DNA of 64,000 nt, from the NCBI RefSeq assembly GCF_900166595.1, contig NZ_LT745763.1, positions 1,768,814-1,832,813 of the forward strand. Reading direction: 5' to 3'. Position 1 is the first letter of the stretch, and the number at the start of each line of letters is the position of its first letter. The position numbers and the translations under genes were made by a program. Of this stretch, positions 41,505 through 51,256 are shown piece by piece. The notes under the pieces were generated by a model. It did no database searches. It saw nothing but the letters and a program-made list of their open reading frames with translations, and was not told the origin of the DNA. Origin of the DNA: Virgibacillus dokdonensis (GTDB lineage Bacteria > Bacillota > Bacilli > Bacillales > Amphibacillaceae).

Positions 41505-44144
41505 ATGAAGCAATTAACGTCAGCAGAAGTGAGGCAAATGTTTCTTGATTTTTTTAAGGAGAAAGGACATCGAGTGGAACCAAGTGCATCTCTTGTGCCA
41601 ATAGACGATCCAACATTACTATGGATTAATAGTGGTGTCGCTACATTAAAGAAATATTTTGATGGTAGAGTTATTCCAGAGAACCCACGTATTGTTAATG
41701 TTCAAAAATCGATTCGTACAAATGATATTGAAAATGTAGGCTTTACTGCAAGACATCATACGTTCTTTGAAATGCTCGGAAACTTTTCGATAGGTGATTA
41801 TTTTAAGCAAGAAGCGATCGAATGGGCATGGGAATTTTTAATAAGTGACAAGTGGATTGGATTTGAAGAAGATCGTTTATCCGTCACCGTGCATCCCGAA
41901 GATGATGAAGCGTATGACATTTGGCTGCACACTATTGGATTGCCCAAAGAGCGTATCATCCGTCTCGAAGAAAATTTCTGGGATATTGGAGAGGGGCCAA
42001 GTGGTCCCAATACCGAAATATTTTATGATCGTGGCGAAAAATATGGTAATAACTCGAATGACCCTGAGCTGTATCCAGGAGGAGAAAACGATCGTTACTT
42101 AGAAATATGGAATCTTGTATTCTCCCAATTTAATCATAACCCAGATGATACGTATACTCCGCTACCTAAAAAGAATATTGATACAGGGCTAGGTCTTGAA
42201 CGAATGGTGTCCGTCATTCAAGATGTTCCAACCAATTTTGAAACAGATTTATTTATGCCGATAATAAATAAAACGGAAGCTTTAGCATCTGTAAAATATG
42301 GTGAGACTTCATCAGGGGATACGGCTTTTAAAGTAATTGCTGATCATATACGCACAGTCAGCTTTGCTATTGGCGATGGAGCAGTCCCATCGAATGAAGG
42401 AAGAGGGTATGTGTTACGTCGCCTCATTCGTAGAGCAGTACGCTTTGCGAAAGAGATCGGCATTGAAAAACCGTTTATGTATGAGCTTGTTGATATAGTG
42501 GCAGAAATCATGCAAGATTTTTACGCGCAAGTAGTGGAAAAGAAAGCATTCATTAAAAATATGATTAGAGCAGAAGAACAAAAATTCCATGAAACATTGC
42601 ATGATGGTCTAGATATATTAACAACTATTATGGATCGTGAAACACAACGAGGTAGTACCATTTTCCCTGGTTATGAAGTGTTCCGTTTATACGATACGTA
42701 TGGTTTTCCTAAAGAACTAACCGAAGAATATGTTCAAGCACAGGGATTTACTATCGATGAAGCAGGTTTTGAGAAAGAAATGGAAAAACAAAGGGAACGA
42801 GCAAGAAAAGCACGTCAAAAAGTCGATTCTATGCAGGTACAAGGAGGTGCGATAGCGAATATTGATGTATTAAGCGAGTTTGTGGGTTACTCCAACTTAG
42901 AACAGGATACTACTGTTGCTGCAATCATCCAAGGGGAAGAACAAGTAGAGCAAGCAAATGCTGGAGAAGAAGTATACTTGTTTTTACACCAAACTCCTTT
43001 TTATGCAGAAAGTGGGGGGCAAATTGCTGATCATGGTACGATTCGTACAGAATATGCGCTTGGATCTGTAAAAGATGTACAAAAGTCTCCAAAAGGACAA
43101 CATATACATCGAGTATTCATTGAAAAGGGTAGTATTTCAGTAGGTGAAATGGTTACTGCGACAGTGGATGCATCGAAGAGATCGTTTATTGTTAAAAATC
43201 ATACGGCAACTCATTTGTTACATCAAGCTTTAAAGGATGTGGTTGGAGAACATGTTAACCAAGCTGGTTCATTCGTAGCACCTGAAAGATTACGTTTTGA
43301 TTTTTCTCACTATCAAGCCGTATCTAAGCAAGAGTTAAAGCAAATTGAACAGATTGTAAATGAAAAAATATGGCAAGCTATTTCATTAGAAACTACAACA
43401 GAAAAGCTGAAAGATGCGAAAAAGATGGGAGCAACGGCCCTTTTTGGGGAAAAATATGGAGATGTAGTTCGTGTCGTTCAAATTGGTGACTATAGTATTG
43501 AATTATGTGGTGGCTGTCACGTTGTTAATACAGCTGAAATTTGTCTATTTAAAATTGTAATGGAAAGTGGAATAGGTGCTGGAACACGACGTATTGAAGC
43601 AGTAACAAGTAAGCAAGCTTATCATTTTATGTCAAATAAATTAGGCGTGTTACAACAGGCGGCCCAACTTGTAAAAGCAAAAGAAGAAGCGGTGCCTGAA
43701 AAAATTGAAGGACTATATAATGAAATAAAACAATTACAAAAAGAAGCGGAATCTCTGCAAGCTAAATTAGCAAACAAAGAAACTGCCAGCATGCTGGAAG
43801 AGGCTGATTCAATAGACGGAGTTCGTGTTTTAGCGAAACAAGTAGATGTGCGAGATATGAACCAGTTAAGGAATATGGTAGATGAATTAAAACAAAAACT
43901 TAATTCAGGTATGATTCTATTAGCCATGGAAAATAATAATAAAGTACAGCTAGCAGCAGGTGTATCCAAAGATTTAATCGAACAAGGTTATCATGCTGGG
44001 CATTTGATTAAAAAAGCAGCACAAGCATGTGGGGGAGGCGGAGGAGGCCGACCTGACATGGCACAAGCTGGAGGAAAAGACCCTGCTAAAATTGAACAAG
44101 CGCTGCATGCTGCAAAGCTTTATATTAAAGAGAAGCAAAACTAA
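41505..44144 (+). CDS. alaS: Alanyl-tRNA synthetase
   Basis: AlaRS charges tRNA-Ala. The 879-residue class II enzyme has the catalytic core ([32 protein letters not shown]), the tRNA-recognition helices, the editing domain with the zinc-binding HTATHLLHQ and CGGCHV motifs, and the carboxy-terminal C-Ala domain ending in the glycine-rich [15 protein letters not shown]. All expected modules are present at normal length. Start ATG follows AGGAGG. It is controlled by the T-box upstream. Confidence 0.98.
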   Translation: MKQLTSAEVRQMFLDFFKEKGHRVEPSASLVPIDDPTLLWINSGVATLKKYFDGRVIPENPRIVNVQKSIRTNDIENVGFTARHHTFFEMLGNFSIGDYFKQEAIEWAWEFLISDKWIGFEEDRLSVTVHPEDDEAYDIWLHTIGLPKERIIRLEENFWDIGEGPSGPNTEIFYDRGEKYGNNSNDPELYPGGENDRYLEIWNLVFSQFNHNPDDTYTPLPKKNIDTGLGLERMVSVIQDVPTNFETDLFMPIINKTEALASVKYGETSSGDTAFKVIADHIRTVSFAIGDGAVPSNEGRGYVLRRLIRRAVRFAKEIGIEKPFMYELVDIVAEIMQDFYAQVVEKKAFIKNMIRAEEQKFHETLHDGLDILTTIMDRETQRGSTIFPGYEVFRLYDTYGFPKELTEEYVQAQGFTIDEAGFEKEMEKQRERARKARQKVDSMQVQGGAIANIDVLSEFVGYSNLEQDTTVAAIIQGEEQVEQANAGEEVYLFLHQTPFYAESGGQIADHGTIRTEYALGSVKDVQKSPKGQHIHRVFIEKGSISVGEMVTATVDASKRSFIVKNHTATHLLHQALKDVVGEHVNQAGSFVAPERLRFDFSHYQAVSKQELKQIEQIVNEKIWQAISLETTTEKLKDAKKMGATALFGEKYGDVVRVVQIGDYSIELCGGCHVVNTAEICLFKIVMESGIGAGTRRIEAVTSKQAYHFMSNKLGVLQQAAQLVKAKEEAVPEKIEGLYNEIKQLQKEAESLQAKLANKETASMLEEADSIDGVRVLAKQVDVRDMNQLRNMVDELKQKLNSGMILLAMENNNKVQLAAGVSKDLIEQGYHAGHLIKKAAQACGGGGGGRPDMAQAGGKDPAKIEQALHAAKLYIKEKQN

Positions 44145-44264
44145 TATATCATTTAGGATATAAAAAAGATATAATTCATTGTCTAAACATGTTACTATAG
44201 TAGAAGAGAAGCATATCGGTAATTTCTTGTTCAAAGATAATGATCCCAAAATCGAGGTGTCATG

Positions 44265-44534
44265 ATGAGTTCAATTGATAAAACAATGAAATTTAATTTT
44301 TCAGAGGAACCGTTTGAAGAGAATGTGAAAGAGATTTTGTTTAAAGTACACGAAGCGCTCCAAGAAAAAGGCTACAACCCAATTAATCAAATTGTTGGCT
44401 ATTTACTGTCCGGTGACCCTGCCTACATTCCGAGATACAATGACGCTCGTAATCTAATTCGTAAAATTGAACGAGACGAAGTTATTGAAGAACTGGTAAA
44501 ATTTTATTTAGAGCAACAGAGGGCAGGTAGATAA
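44265..44534 (+). CDS. ireB: IreB family regulatory phosphoprotein (YrzL)
   Basis: The 89-residue protein reads [20 protein letters not shown], the usual amino end of the family; the ATG at 44265 is better spaced from GAGGTG than the adjacent ATG at 44262. In Enterococcus faecalis IreB is a substrate of the IreK Ser/Thr kinase and IreP phosphatase and affects cephalosporin resistance. Threonine 7 in KTMKF is in the region phosphorylated in that system. Its stop codon directly abuts the ruvX start, and alaS-yrzL-yrrK-yrzB order is conserved in Bacillales. Confidence 0.93.
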   Translation: MSSIDKTMKFNFSEEPFEENVKEILFKVHEALQEKGYNPINQIVGYLLSGDPAYIPRYNDARNLIRKIERDEVIEELVKFYLEQQRAGR

Positions 44535-44948
44535 ATGAAGATATTAGGGCTTGATGTAGGATCCAAAACGATTGGCGTTGCTGTTAGCGACGCTTTAGGT
44601 TGGACTGCACAAGGAATTACAACTATTAAATGGAATGAAAATGTTTTAACTTCAGCGGATGATGCTTTGGGTGAAATTATAACAGAGTACGAAGTTGGAA
44701 AGGCTATTATTGGGTTACCAAAAAATATGAATGGAACGATTGGTGAACGTGGTGAAGCTTCCATTGTTTTTGCAAAACATATGGAGAAAAAGTTTCAAAT
44801 TCCAACAGAACTCTGGGATGAGCGTTTAACGACAATTGCTGCAGAAAGAGTATTGTTAGAAGCTGATGTTAGTAGAAAAAAACGAAAAAAGGTCGTTGAT
44901 AAGATGGCTGCTGTGATGATTTTGCAAGGTTATCTTGACCAAAAATAA
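44535..44948 (+). CDS. ruvX: Holliday junction resolvase-like nuclease RuvX (YqgF/YrrK)
   Basis: The 137-residue protein has the RNase H fold motifs of Yqg[17 protein letters not shown] (catalytic Asp), [15 protein letters not shown] and ELWDERLTT (catalytic Glu and Asp), and [17 protein letters not shown]. Members were described as putative Holliday junction resolvases and also act in 16S rRNA 5'-end maturation. ATG follows directly on the ireB stop, with the ribosome site inside ireB (AGAGGGCAGG). Confidence 0.95.
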   Translation: MKILGLDVGSKTIGVAVSDALGWTAQGITTIKWNENVLTSADDALGEIITEYEVGKAIIGLPKNMNGTIGERGEASIVFAKHMEKKFQIPTELWDERLTTIAAERVLLEADVSRKKRKKVVDKMAAVMILQGYLDQK

Positions 44949-44960
44949 AGGAGTGGAATA

Positions 44961-45242
44961 ATGGCGTTAGAAGAAAAAGAAAGAATTATTATCCCAGATG
45001 AAAATGGAGAAGAGCATCTTTTTGAGGTATTATTTACATTTGATTTGGACGATACGAACCAGTCTTACATTGCAGTAACACCTGTAGAGCAATCGGAGGA
45101 AGAAGAAGTGGAAGTGTACGCATTTCGCTATGAAGAAAAAGATGAGGATGATTTATCATTATTTCCAATCGAATCAGACGATGAGTGGGAAATGGTAGAA
45201 GAGATGCTAAACACCTTAGCAGAGCAGGAAAATGAAGAATAA
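44961..45242 (+). CDS. yrzB: DUF1292 family acidic protein (YrzB)
   Basis: The 93-residue, strongly acidic protein (EERIIIPDENGEEHLFEVLF when read around the start; EEEEVEVYAFRYEEKDEDDL) matches the DUF1292 family that follows ruvX in Bacillales. The start ATG has AAAGGAG. The function is unknown; its constant place after ireB-ruvX and before mltG suggests a link to this envelope and tRNA cluster. A strong terminator follows. Confidence 0.9.
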   Translation: MALEEKERIIIPDENGEEHLFEVLFTFDLDDTNQSYIAVTPVEQSEEEEVEVYAFRYEEKDEDDLSLFPIESDDEWEMVEEMLNTLAEQENEE

Positions 45243-45261
45243 GTTGTAGTATAGTAATTTT

Positions 45262-45297
45262 GAGCTAATGTCCTTTTTGACATTAGCTCTTTTTTTG
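45262..45297 (+). terminator. Intrinsic terminator after yrzB
   Basis: An 11-base perfect stem (GAGCTAATGTC with GACATTAGCTC), a six-base loop and eight T residues end the alaS-to-yrzB unit or its yrzL-ruvX-yrzB part. Confidence 0.93.
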
Positions 45298-45354
45298 TTG
45301 TCTAGGAAATTAAAAAATTTTGCAGCTGTGGGTAAACTTACTAAGTTATTTAGC

Positions 45355-45500
45355 CACGTCCGGCTCCAGCGCCCAGCAACTAGGCGACTTCACTCCATTG
45401 CCCTACGATAAGTCATCATTGGTTCGTTCCTCACCGTGATTCCTTTATCTCAGTTGATTCGTTCCAGTCGCTACGTTGTTGAACGGGCGATTGCGCCTTT
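45355..45500. repeat. GC-richer interspersed element of the GGCTCCAGCGCC type
   Basis: The piece from CACGTCCGGCTCCAGCGCCC and AGCAACTAGGCGACTTC to about GGGCGATTGCGCC is clearly richer in G and C than its surroundings and encodes nothing visible. Sequences of the form GGCTCCAGCGCC...GCGACT recur between genes in many Bacillaceae genomes; that is from memory and I cannot search it here. Copy E of the palindromic repeat follows directly. Confidence 0.55.
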
Positions 45501-45505
45501 GTGCC

Positions 45506-45612
45506 ACTATAGGAAAGAATATCATGTTAAGCGTTCATTGGTTTATAGTTAACAACAAATTGGATGGTGTTTTACGCCATAAAGACTTGCTGGTAGCCAA
45601 GTTTTTTCTAAT
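45506..45612. repeat. Palindromic intergenic repeat, copy E (diverged)
   Basis: ACTATAGG at 45506, TTGGTTTATAGTTAACAAC near 45540, TTTTACGCC, and GCCAAGTTTTTTCTAAT at the right end correspond in order to the family consensus, but the left GAAAAAC arm is degraded. It is about 120 bases before mltG. Confidence 0.6.
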
Positions 45613-45735
45613 GAAAGTTGATTAAGGCTGGACATAAATCCCTTTGTAAAAATCTAAACAAAGGATATTTATACAAAAATAATGGCATCTAATAGCATAT
45701 TTTAGTATAATATAGCGGATGAGGAGGGAAGATAT

Positions 45736-46854
45736 ATGTCCAAGCAGATAAAAACCAGCAAATTTAAGGACAACCTCAAGGCTCGCAGTGAAGAAGCTAA
45801 AACGGTTCGCAAAATTGTAACGATCATTATTATGACGCTATTAATTATATTGGTAATAGGGGGGGCTTCAGGTTACTTATATGTGAAATCTGCATTAGAA
45901 CCTGTTAATCCTGGCAGTAAAGAAGAAATTAAGGTAACGATACCAATTGGATCTTCATCCTCTAATATTGCTAATATATTGGAAGATAATGGTGTGATTA
46001 AGAACGCACTAATATTTCGCTTTTACTTAAAATTTAATAATGAGTCCAGCTTTCAAGCGGGAGATTATGTATTTACTCCAGATATGGAGCTAAGTGAGAT
46101 TGTCGATTCATTAAAAAGTGGTAAATTATTGGCAGAACCTGTCTATACGGTTACCATACCTGAAGGAAAAACGATAGAAGAGTTAGCAGAAATTTATGCA
46201 GAACAATTACCTTTGTCCAAAAAAAAGTTTTTAGAAAAAGTGAATGATCCAGATTATATTCAGGCATTAATGGAACGCTATCCATCTGTGCTGTCAGAAG
46301 ATATTTTAAACCCAGAGATTCGTTCACCACTGGAAGGGTATCTATTTGCCGCAACGTATGAGTTCTTTGAAGAAGAGCCTAGTGTTGAAACAGTTGTCGA
46401 TGAGATGCTAAAAAAGACAGAAAGCGTGCTATCCGATTATTTAGATGCCATCAAGGAGCAAAATTATACTGTTCACGAAGCTATAACGTTTGCCTCTGTT
46501 ATTGAAAAAGAAACGGGCGCCAAAGACCAGCGTAAGAAAATAGCAGGAGTATTTGCTAATCGGTTAGAAAAAGGGATGAAACTTCAGACAGATCCAACTG
46601 TTTTATACGCGCAAGGGGAACATAAAGACCGAGTTTTGTATGAAGATTTAGAAATTGAATCACCATATAACACTTATTATATAGAAGGTCTTCCTGTTGG
46701 TCCGATTGGTAATTTTTCCGAGACCGCGCTTGAAGCCGCCCTTCACCCTGAGGAATCGAAGAATTTATATTTCTTACATGATAAAGATGGAAATATCTAT
46801 TATGCAGAAACATTAGAGCAACATAATAAGAACAAGCAAAAACATATAAATTGA
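45736..46854 (+). CDS. mltG: Endolytic murein transglycosylase MltG
   Basis: MltG cuts nascent glycan strands at the membrane and sets their length. The 372-residue protein has a cytoplasmic basic amino end, one membrane helix (about 26-49), a LysM-like subdomain and the YceG catalytic domain. The catalytic glutamate lies in ASVIEKETG (about Glu257); the conserved LQTDPTVLYAQG and SPYNTY...GLPVGPIGNF motifs follow. Start ATG follows GAGGAGGG. B. subtilis yrrL is at the same site. Confidence 0.95.
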   Translation: MSKQIKTSKFKDNLKARSEEAKTVRKIVTIIIMTLLIILVIGGASGYLYVKSALEPVNPGSKEEIKVTIPIGSSSSNIANILEDNGVIKNALIFRFYLKFNNESSFQAGDYVFTPDMELSEIVDSLKSGKLLAEPVYTVTIPEGKTIEELAEIYAEQLPLSKKKFLEKVNDPDYIQALMERYPSVLSEDILNPEIRSPLEGYLFAATYEFFEEEPSVETVVDEMLKKTESVLSDYLDAIKEQNYTVHEAITFASVIEKETGAKDQRKKIAGVFANRLEKGMKLQTDPTVLYAQGEHKDRVLYEDLEIESPYNTYYIEGLPVGPIGNFSETALEAALHPEESKNLYFLHDKDGNIYYAETLEQHNKNKQKHIN

Positions 46855-46922
46855 GGCATATTATCTCCCGGTCTTATGGATAGGGGGATAAATGCAATTT
46901 TTAGAAGGTAGAGGGGATTGTA

Positions 46923-47570
46923 ATGAATGACAGCAATAGTGGTCATTACTTAGAAAAAATGATACCAAAACGAACCGCTTCTATTGAAAGGTTAGAAAAA
47001 AAAGCCAAAAATGATCATGTGCCAATTATGGATGTAGTAAGTATGCATTTTGTACAACAAATCATTCGTCTAAAACAGCCTAAGCGGATATTAGAGATCG
47101 GTACAGCAATTGGTTATTCTGCTTTACGCATGCTGGAAGCACAACCTAATGCAGAAATTATAACCATAGAAAAAGATGAGCAAAGATATCAAGAAGCCAA
47201 GGAGCATATTCGTGCTCACCAAGCTGAACAGCAGATAAAAATCTTATCTGGAGATGCCTTAGAAGTACTAAAAAACTTGCAAAACGAAGCATTTTTTGAT
47301 GTAATATTTATCGACGCTGCTAAAAGCCAGTATCGTCGTTTTTTTGAGCTTGTTACACCCTTACTAGCAAATGAAGGTATTATCATTACGGATAATGTTT
47401 TATTCCGAGGATATGTTGCCAACGAGCGTATCGTTCCATCTAGGTATAAAAAAATGGTGGAAAAGATCAATGAATATAATCATTGGCTAATGCAACATCC
47501 ATTGTTTACCACGACTATAGTACCTATAGGAGATGGTGTAGCAATTAGTAGCAAACAGAGTCAGAGTTAG
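46923..47570 (+). CDS. trmR: O-methyltransferase YrrM (tRNA 5-hydroxyuridine methyltransferase TrmR)
   Basis: In B. subtilis TrmR methylates 5-hydroxyuridine 34 to mo5U. The 215-residue class I SAM methyltransferase has motif [15 protein letters not shown] (about 60-73), acidic [10 protein letters not shown] and the [12 protein letters not shown] motif with metal-binding Asp; ITDNVLFRG supplies the second acidic site. Start ATG follows GAGGGGATTGTA. B. subtilis has two U32 peptidase-like genes (trhP1, trhP2), which make the substrate 5-hydroxyuridine, between this gene and udk. They are missing here. Confidence 0.9.
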   Translation: MNDSNSGHYLEKMIPKRTASIERLEKKAKNDHVPIMDVVSMHFVQQIIRLKQPKRILEIGTAIGYSALRMLEAQPNAEIITIEKDEQRYQEAKEHIRAHQAEQQIKILSGDALEVLKNLQNEAFFDVIFIDAAKSQYRRFFELVTPLLANEGIIITDNVLFRGYVANERIVPSRYKKMVEKINEYNHWLMQHPLFTTTIVPIGDGVAISSKQSQS

Positions 47571-47587
47571 AAGGGAGAAACCATTCG

Positions 47588-48238
47588 ATGCATCATCAAC
47601 CAGTAGTTATTGGGGTAGCAGGTGGAAGCGGAAGTGGAAAAACTTCTGTTACACGCTCCATATGCCAGCGCTTTTTAGAGCAAACCATTTTAGTTATTGA
47701 ACAGGACTATTATTATAAAGATCAAAGCCATCTCCCATTCGAAGAACGCTTAAACACCAACTACGATCATCCATTAGCTTTTGACCATGACCTATTAGTT
47801 GAGCATATGCATAAATTATTAAGCGGTGAGACGATAGATAAACCCGTTTATGATTATAAGATGCATACACGCTCTCAAGAAATTATTCAAGTACAACCAA
47901 AAGATGTAATCATTTTAGAGGGGATATTAATTCTTGAAGATCCACGGCTACGTGATTTAATGGACATTAAAGTTTTTGTTGATACAGATGCGGACTTACG
48001 AATTATTCGCAGGCTTATGCGAGATATAAAAGAACGTGGAAGAACATTAGATTCTGTAATTGAGCAATATGTTCATAAAGTCAGACCATCACACTTACAA
48101 TTTATTGAACCGAGTAAACGTTATGCTGACATCATTATTCCAGAAGGTGGACAAAATCATGTAGCCATTGACATTATGGCAACTAAAATAGAAAATATCC
48201 TTTTGAAACATAGTAATAAATTTAATGAAAAGTATTGA
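47588..48238 (+). CDS. udk: Uridine kinase
   Basis: Udk phosphorylates uridine and cytidine to UMP and CMP. The 216-residue protein has the P loop GGSGSGKT at 12-19, the [20 protein letters not shown] substrate segment (D and YY), NYDHPLAFD and the [12 protein letters not shown] lid. Normal family length. Start ATG is preceded by AAGGGAG. It follows yrrM by 17 bases; greA lies 253 bases further on. Confidence 0.97.
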   Translation: MHHQPVVIGVAGGSGSGKTSVTRSICQRFLEQTILVIEQDYYYKDQSHLPFEERLNTNYDHPLAFDHDLLVEHMHKLLSGETIDKPVYDYKMHTRSQEIIQVQPKDVIILEGILILEDPRLRDLMDIKVFVDTDADLRIIRRLMRDIKERGRTLDSVIEQYVHKVRPSHLQFIEPSKRYADIIIPEGGQNHVAIDIMATKIENILLKHSNKFNEKY

Positions 48239-48491
48239 AAAAATATTCGAATTCTGCCATAGTAATGGTTAGTATAATTTTGAAAATGGAGCGCTTACAT
48301 TTTCGTCGAGCTCCTATTAGTTTGTGCTCAAAAAATATAAGTTAAAAAGTAGTAAACAAGAAGTACAATGTTGTAATTGTACTTAAAGTGAGAATATAGA
48401 ACTAAAGTTTTGAGCATAGCCTAAAAAGAAACATGTCAAATTACATTAGTATGACGACGATATATTGAAGGAAGAAGAAGGAGTGGTTAGA

Positions 48492-48968
48492 ATGACTGTA
48501 GAAAAAAGCTATTATATGACTCAAGAGGGGAAAGAGAAATTAGAACAAGAATTGCATTATCTAAAAACAGAACGCCGTCAAGAAGTGGTTGAACGTATAA
48601 AAGTGGCTCGAGACTTCGGTGATCTTTCCGAGAATTCAGAGTATGATTCTGCAAAAGACGAACAAGCTTTTGTGGAATCTCGAATTGCACAAGTGGAAAA
48701 AATGATTCGTAATGCAGTTATTATAGAAAATGATAATCAAAACCCGCACATTGTTTCTTTAGGTAAATCTGTGACGTTCCAAGAACTTCCTGATGGTGAT
48801 ACAGAAACATACACCATTGTTGGAAGTGCTGAAGCTGATCCATTTGAAGGTAAAATCTCTAATGATTCCCCAATGGCACAGAGTTTAATCGGAAAAGAAG
48901 TGGGTTCAGAAGTTTCTGTAGCTACTCCTGGTGGAGAAATATTTGTAAAGATTATCGAAGTTGAATAA
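48492..48968 (+). CDS. greA: Transcription elongation factor GreA
   Basis: GreA rescues backtracked RNA polymerase by stimulating transcript cleavage. From ATG 48492 (after AAGGAG) the protein has 158 residues: an amino-terminal antiparallel coiled coil (about 10-75) with the acidic tip DLSENSEYD, and a carboxy-terminal FKBP-like domain ([29 protein letters not shown]). An upstream in-frame ATG at 48465 includes the ribosome site. udk-greA order is conserved. A strong terminator follows. Confidence 0.97.
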   Translation: MTVEKSYYMTQEGKEKLEQELHYLKTERRQEVVERIKVARDFGDLSENSEYDSAKDEQAFVESRIAQVEKMIRNAVIIENDNQNPHIVSLGKSVTFQELPDGDTETYTIVGSAEADPFEGKISNDSPMAQSLIGKEVGSEVSVATPGGEIFVKIIEVE

Positions 48969-48974
48969 GTAAGC

Positions 48975-49010
48975 AAAAAGATAGTGAGCCAAAGCGTTCA
49001 CTATCTTTTT
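48975..49010 (+). terminator. Intrinsic terminator after greA
   Basis: AAAAAGATAGTGA pairs perfectly with TCACTATCTTTTT around a ten-base loop, ending in five T residues. Confidence 0.9.
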
Positions 49011-49232
49011 ACGCTCAACAACTATGAGGGCTCTTATGGATTGACTCACTTTTATGAAAAAAGTTTGGGAGTCGATCCTTTAATACAAAAAACAATTATT
49101 TCACATAAGCAAGGTTTGGCTTAATACAAAAGGCAAATTTGTAGTTAGTACATAAATTGTTATATGCTAAGCATATTAATTCTTATACTAAATATGATAT
49201 GATAGTAGGGTAATTATGGGAGGGTTGAGATA

Positions 49233-49922
49233 ATGGGTGATTTTGATAGAGTTTCCCGTGTAGATAAATTTGAAAAACGAAGAAAAAATACTAAATCTAT
49301 ATCAATTTTTCTTATTATAGGTGCTGTTTTAGTCCTCATTCTGTTGGGAACTTGGATGTTTGGCGGTGGCGATGAATCCTCAGAAGAGAATAAAGATACT
49401 TCCAATGAACAGGCAGAAGCAGAAGATAACGGTACAGAAGATAATAAGGAAGGAGATAACAACGATCAATTTACTAGAGTAGAAGATGATGAGGACAACA
49501 CTCAGTCTTCTGATAATGAAAAAGATGAACAAGATAATATAAAAGAGGAAGAACAAGCTGAAGATAATAGTTCAGTGGAAACAGAACAAGTTGAATCGTC
49601 AGATGATAATGTCGTGAAAGCTTTTACAGGTGATTGGAAGCCAATTGGAACAGAACAAAAAGGAACGCATACAACAAACTATAATGAAGGTTCTCAAGAT
49701 AGAAAAGAAATCAAGACTGCTGTTACGCAGGTAACGGGTTTAGATAAAAATAGCATGGTTACACATTGGGTAGGAAATGGTGGAAGTCCGGAAAAAGTAG
49801 AAGCAACAGTTTCTGCAGAAGATAATACACAGATTTACCGTGTGTATTTAATTTGGGTAGAAGAAAAAGGCTGGAAACCAACAAAGGTAGAACAATTAAA
49901 AAGTGTAATTATTAACAGATAG
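49233..49922 (+). CDS. yrrS: YrrS-family membrane-anchored protein (DUF1510)
   Basis: The 229-residue protein has a short basic amino end, one membrane helix (about 20-43), a long acidic low-complexity linker (about 48-125, mostly E, D, N, Q) and a carboxy-terminal DUF1510 domain (about 130-229; FTGDWKPIGTEQKGTHTTNY and YRVYLIWVEEKGWKPTKVEQ). B. subtilis YrrS is found at the divisome with the gene next to the PBP pbpI. The large domain should be outside the membrane. ATG follows GGGAGGG. Here pbpI does not precede it; greA does. Confidence 0.9.
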   Translation: MGDFDRVSRVDKFEKRRKNTKSISIFLIIGAVLVLILLGTWMFGGGDESSEENKDTSNEQAEAEDNGTEDNKEGDNNDQFTRVEDDEDNTQSSDNEKDEQDNIKEEEQAEDNSSVETEQVESSDDNVVKAFTGDWKPIGTEQKGTHTTNYNEGSQDRKEIKTAVTQVTGLDKNSMVTHWVGNGGSPEKVEATVSAEDNTQIYRVYLIWVEEKGWKPTKVEQLKSVIINR

Positions 49923-49938
49923 ATTTGGAGGTATTTGG

Positions 49939-50628
49939 ATGACAATAGGAATTATTGGAGCAATGGATGAAGAAATTGCTTTCTTAAAAGATGCAATGTA
50001 TATCAAAAAAGAGTTAGAAGTAGCAAACTGCTTATTTATTGAAGGACAATTATATGATAAAGAGGTTGTTTTGCTTCAATCCGGCATTGGTAAAGTGAAT
50101 GCTGCGATGGCAACAACCATCCTGCATGAACGATTTGCTCCAAACTACATCATTAACACTGGATCAGCAGGAGGATTTGCTACAGATCTAGAAATAGGAG
50201 ATGTAGTTATCTCGACACAAGTTGTCCATCATGATGTAGACGCTACGGCATTCGATTATGCTTACGGACAAGTGCCGCAAATGCCTGCAATGTATGATGC
50301 AGATGTTAATTTAGTCGCAAAAGTAGTAAATGTATTGACAGACCTAGACATCTCATATAAAAAGGGAATTATTGCGACTGGTGACTCGTTTATGAGTGAT
50401 GGAAAACATGTTACATTTGTTCGTGAAAAATTTCCTACTATGATAGCTGCAGAAATGGAAGCAGCTGCGATAGCACAAGTATGTTACCAATATGCTACAC
50501 CATTTGTTATTATACGTGCACTTTCTGATATTGCTGGAAAAGAATCCTCTGTTTCTTTCGACGCCTTTTTAAAAACTGCAGCCACAAATGCTGCTAATAT
50601 CATCATAAAGTTTATACAATCAACCTAA
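49939..50628 (+). CDS. mtnN: 5'-methylthioadenosine/S-adenosylhomocysteine nucleosidase
   Basis: MtnN cleaves MTA and SAH, recycling products of SAM use and feeding S-ribosylhomocysteine to AI-2 synthesis. The 229-residue protein starts MTIGIIGAMDEEIAFLKDAM (catalytic Glu12 in the family) and has VLLQSGIGKVNAAMAT, INTGSAGGF, AAEMEAAAIAQV and RALSDIAG (catalytic Asp). Start ATG follows TTGGAGG. It follows yrrS by 16 bases. In B. subtilis yrrT, mccA and mccB belong to the same unit; only yrhC follows here. Confidence 0.97.
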   Translation: MTIGIIGAMDEEIAFLKDAMYIKKELEVANCLFIEGQLYDKEVVLLQSGIGKVNAAMATTILHERFAPNYIINTGSAGGFATDLEIGDVVISTQVVHHDVDATAFDYAYGQVPQMPAMYDADVNLVAKVVNVLTDLDISYKKGIIATGDSFMSDGKHVTFVREKFPTMIAAEMEAAAIAQVCYQYATPFVIIRALSDIAGKESSVSFDAFLKTAATNAANIIIKFIQST

Positions 50629-50741
50629 AATTTTGCTATAAAGAGTAATAAACATAGACAAAATTGTTTATTCCAATAATTACCTTCCTATGAATTATGT
50701 ATTTTATGTTAGGATAATGATAGAAATAGGAGGTAATATTA

Positions 50742-50969
50742 ATGGATAATAAACAGAGATTGAAATATAAATATATAGATTACCAACGTTTTATAGGTGT
50801 GTTATTAATCTTATCTATGTATTTATTTTTAGGTGCTATCATTAATACGTATTTGAGACCTTCTGAAGATGGTATTGTTCTTATTGGTTTAACACTCGTT
50901 TCATTGGGTGCTGGATTTTGGTTGGCATACCAACAACGTCAAATAAAAAGAAAGCTAGATGAACGCTAA
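50742..50969 (+). CDS. yrhC: YrhC-like small membrane protein
   Basis: The 75-residue protein has two membrane helices (about 15-34 and 42-62) between a basic start (MDNKQRLKYKYIDYQRF) and a basic tail (QQRQIKRKLDER). It matches YrhC, which in B. subtilis ends the yrrT-mtnN-mccA-mccB-yrhC transcription unit; here it is 113 bases after mtnN and has its own AGGAGG. No function is known. The stop codon is inside the terminator stem. Confidence 0.85.
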   Translation: MDNKQRLKYKYIDYQRFIGVLLILSMYLFLGAIINTYLRPSEDGIVLIGLTLVSLGAGFWLAYQQRQIKRKLDER

Positions 50970-50994
50970 TGCAATAAATGCTTAGCGTTTTTTT
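50962..50994 (+). terminator. Intrinsic terminator overlapping the end of yrhC
   Basis: AACGCTAA pairs with TTAGCGTT around a 12-base loop, followed by TTTTTT. The yrhC stop codon lies in the 5' arm. Confidence 0.85.
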
Positions 50995-51189
50995 GCACTA
51001 TGGAAAAGTGTAGCATTTCAGGGTTTTAAGCTTTAGTCATAAAAATATACGAAGCTAAGTTAGTGCACAGTACAGTGTTTATTAGAAAACATTGTAAAAT
51101 ATTTGTGCCAAGTGTTTTTACAAATTATAGTAGAGAACTTTTCGGTTATTTCGTTATGTACAAGAAACTAATTTTATATTGCTTATACA

Positions 51190-51226
51190 AAAACAAAGAA
51201 GGATAATAGCAACCCTCCTTTGTTTA
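51190..51226 (-). terminator. Terminator of the holin gene
   Basis: On the minus strand AAACAAAGGAG pairs with CTTCTTTGTTT and is followed by TTTTTGT. It lies 30 bases after the holin stop codon. Confidence 0.75.
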
Positions 51227-51256
51227 TCAACGTTATCTTATTTCGTACATATAAAT

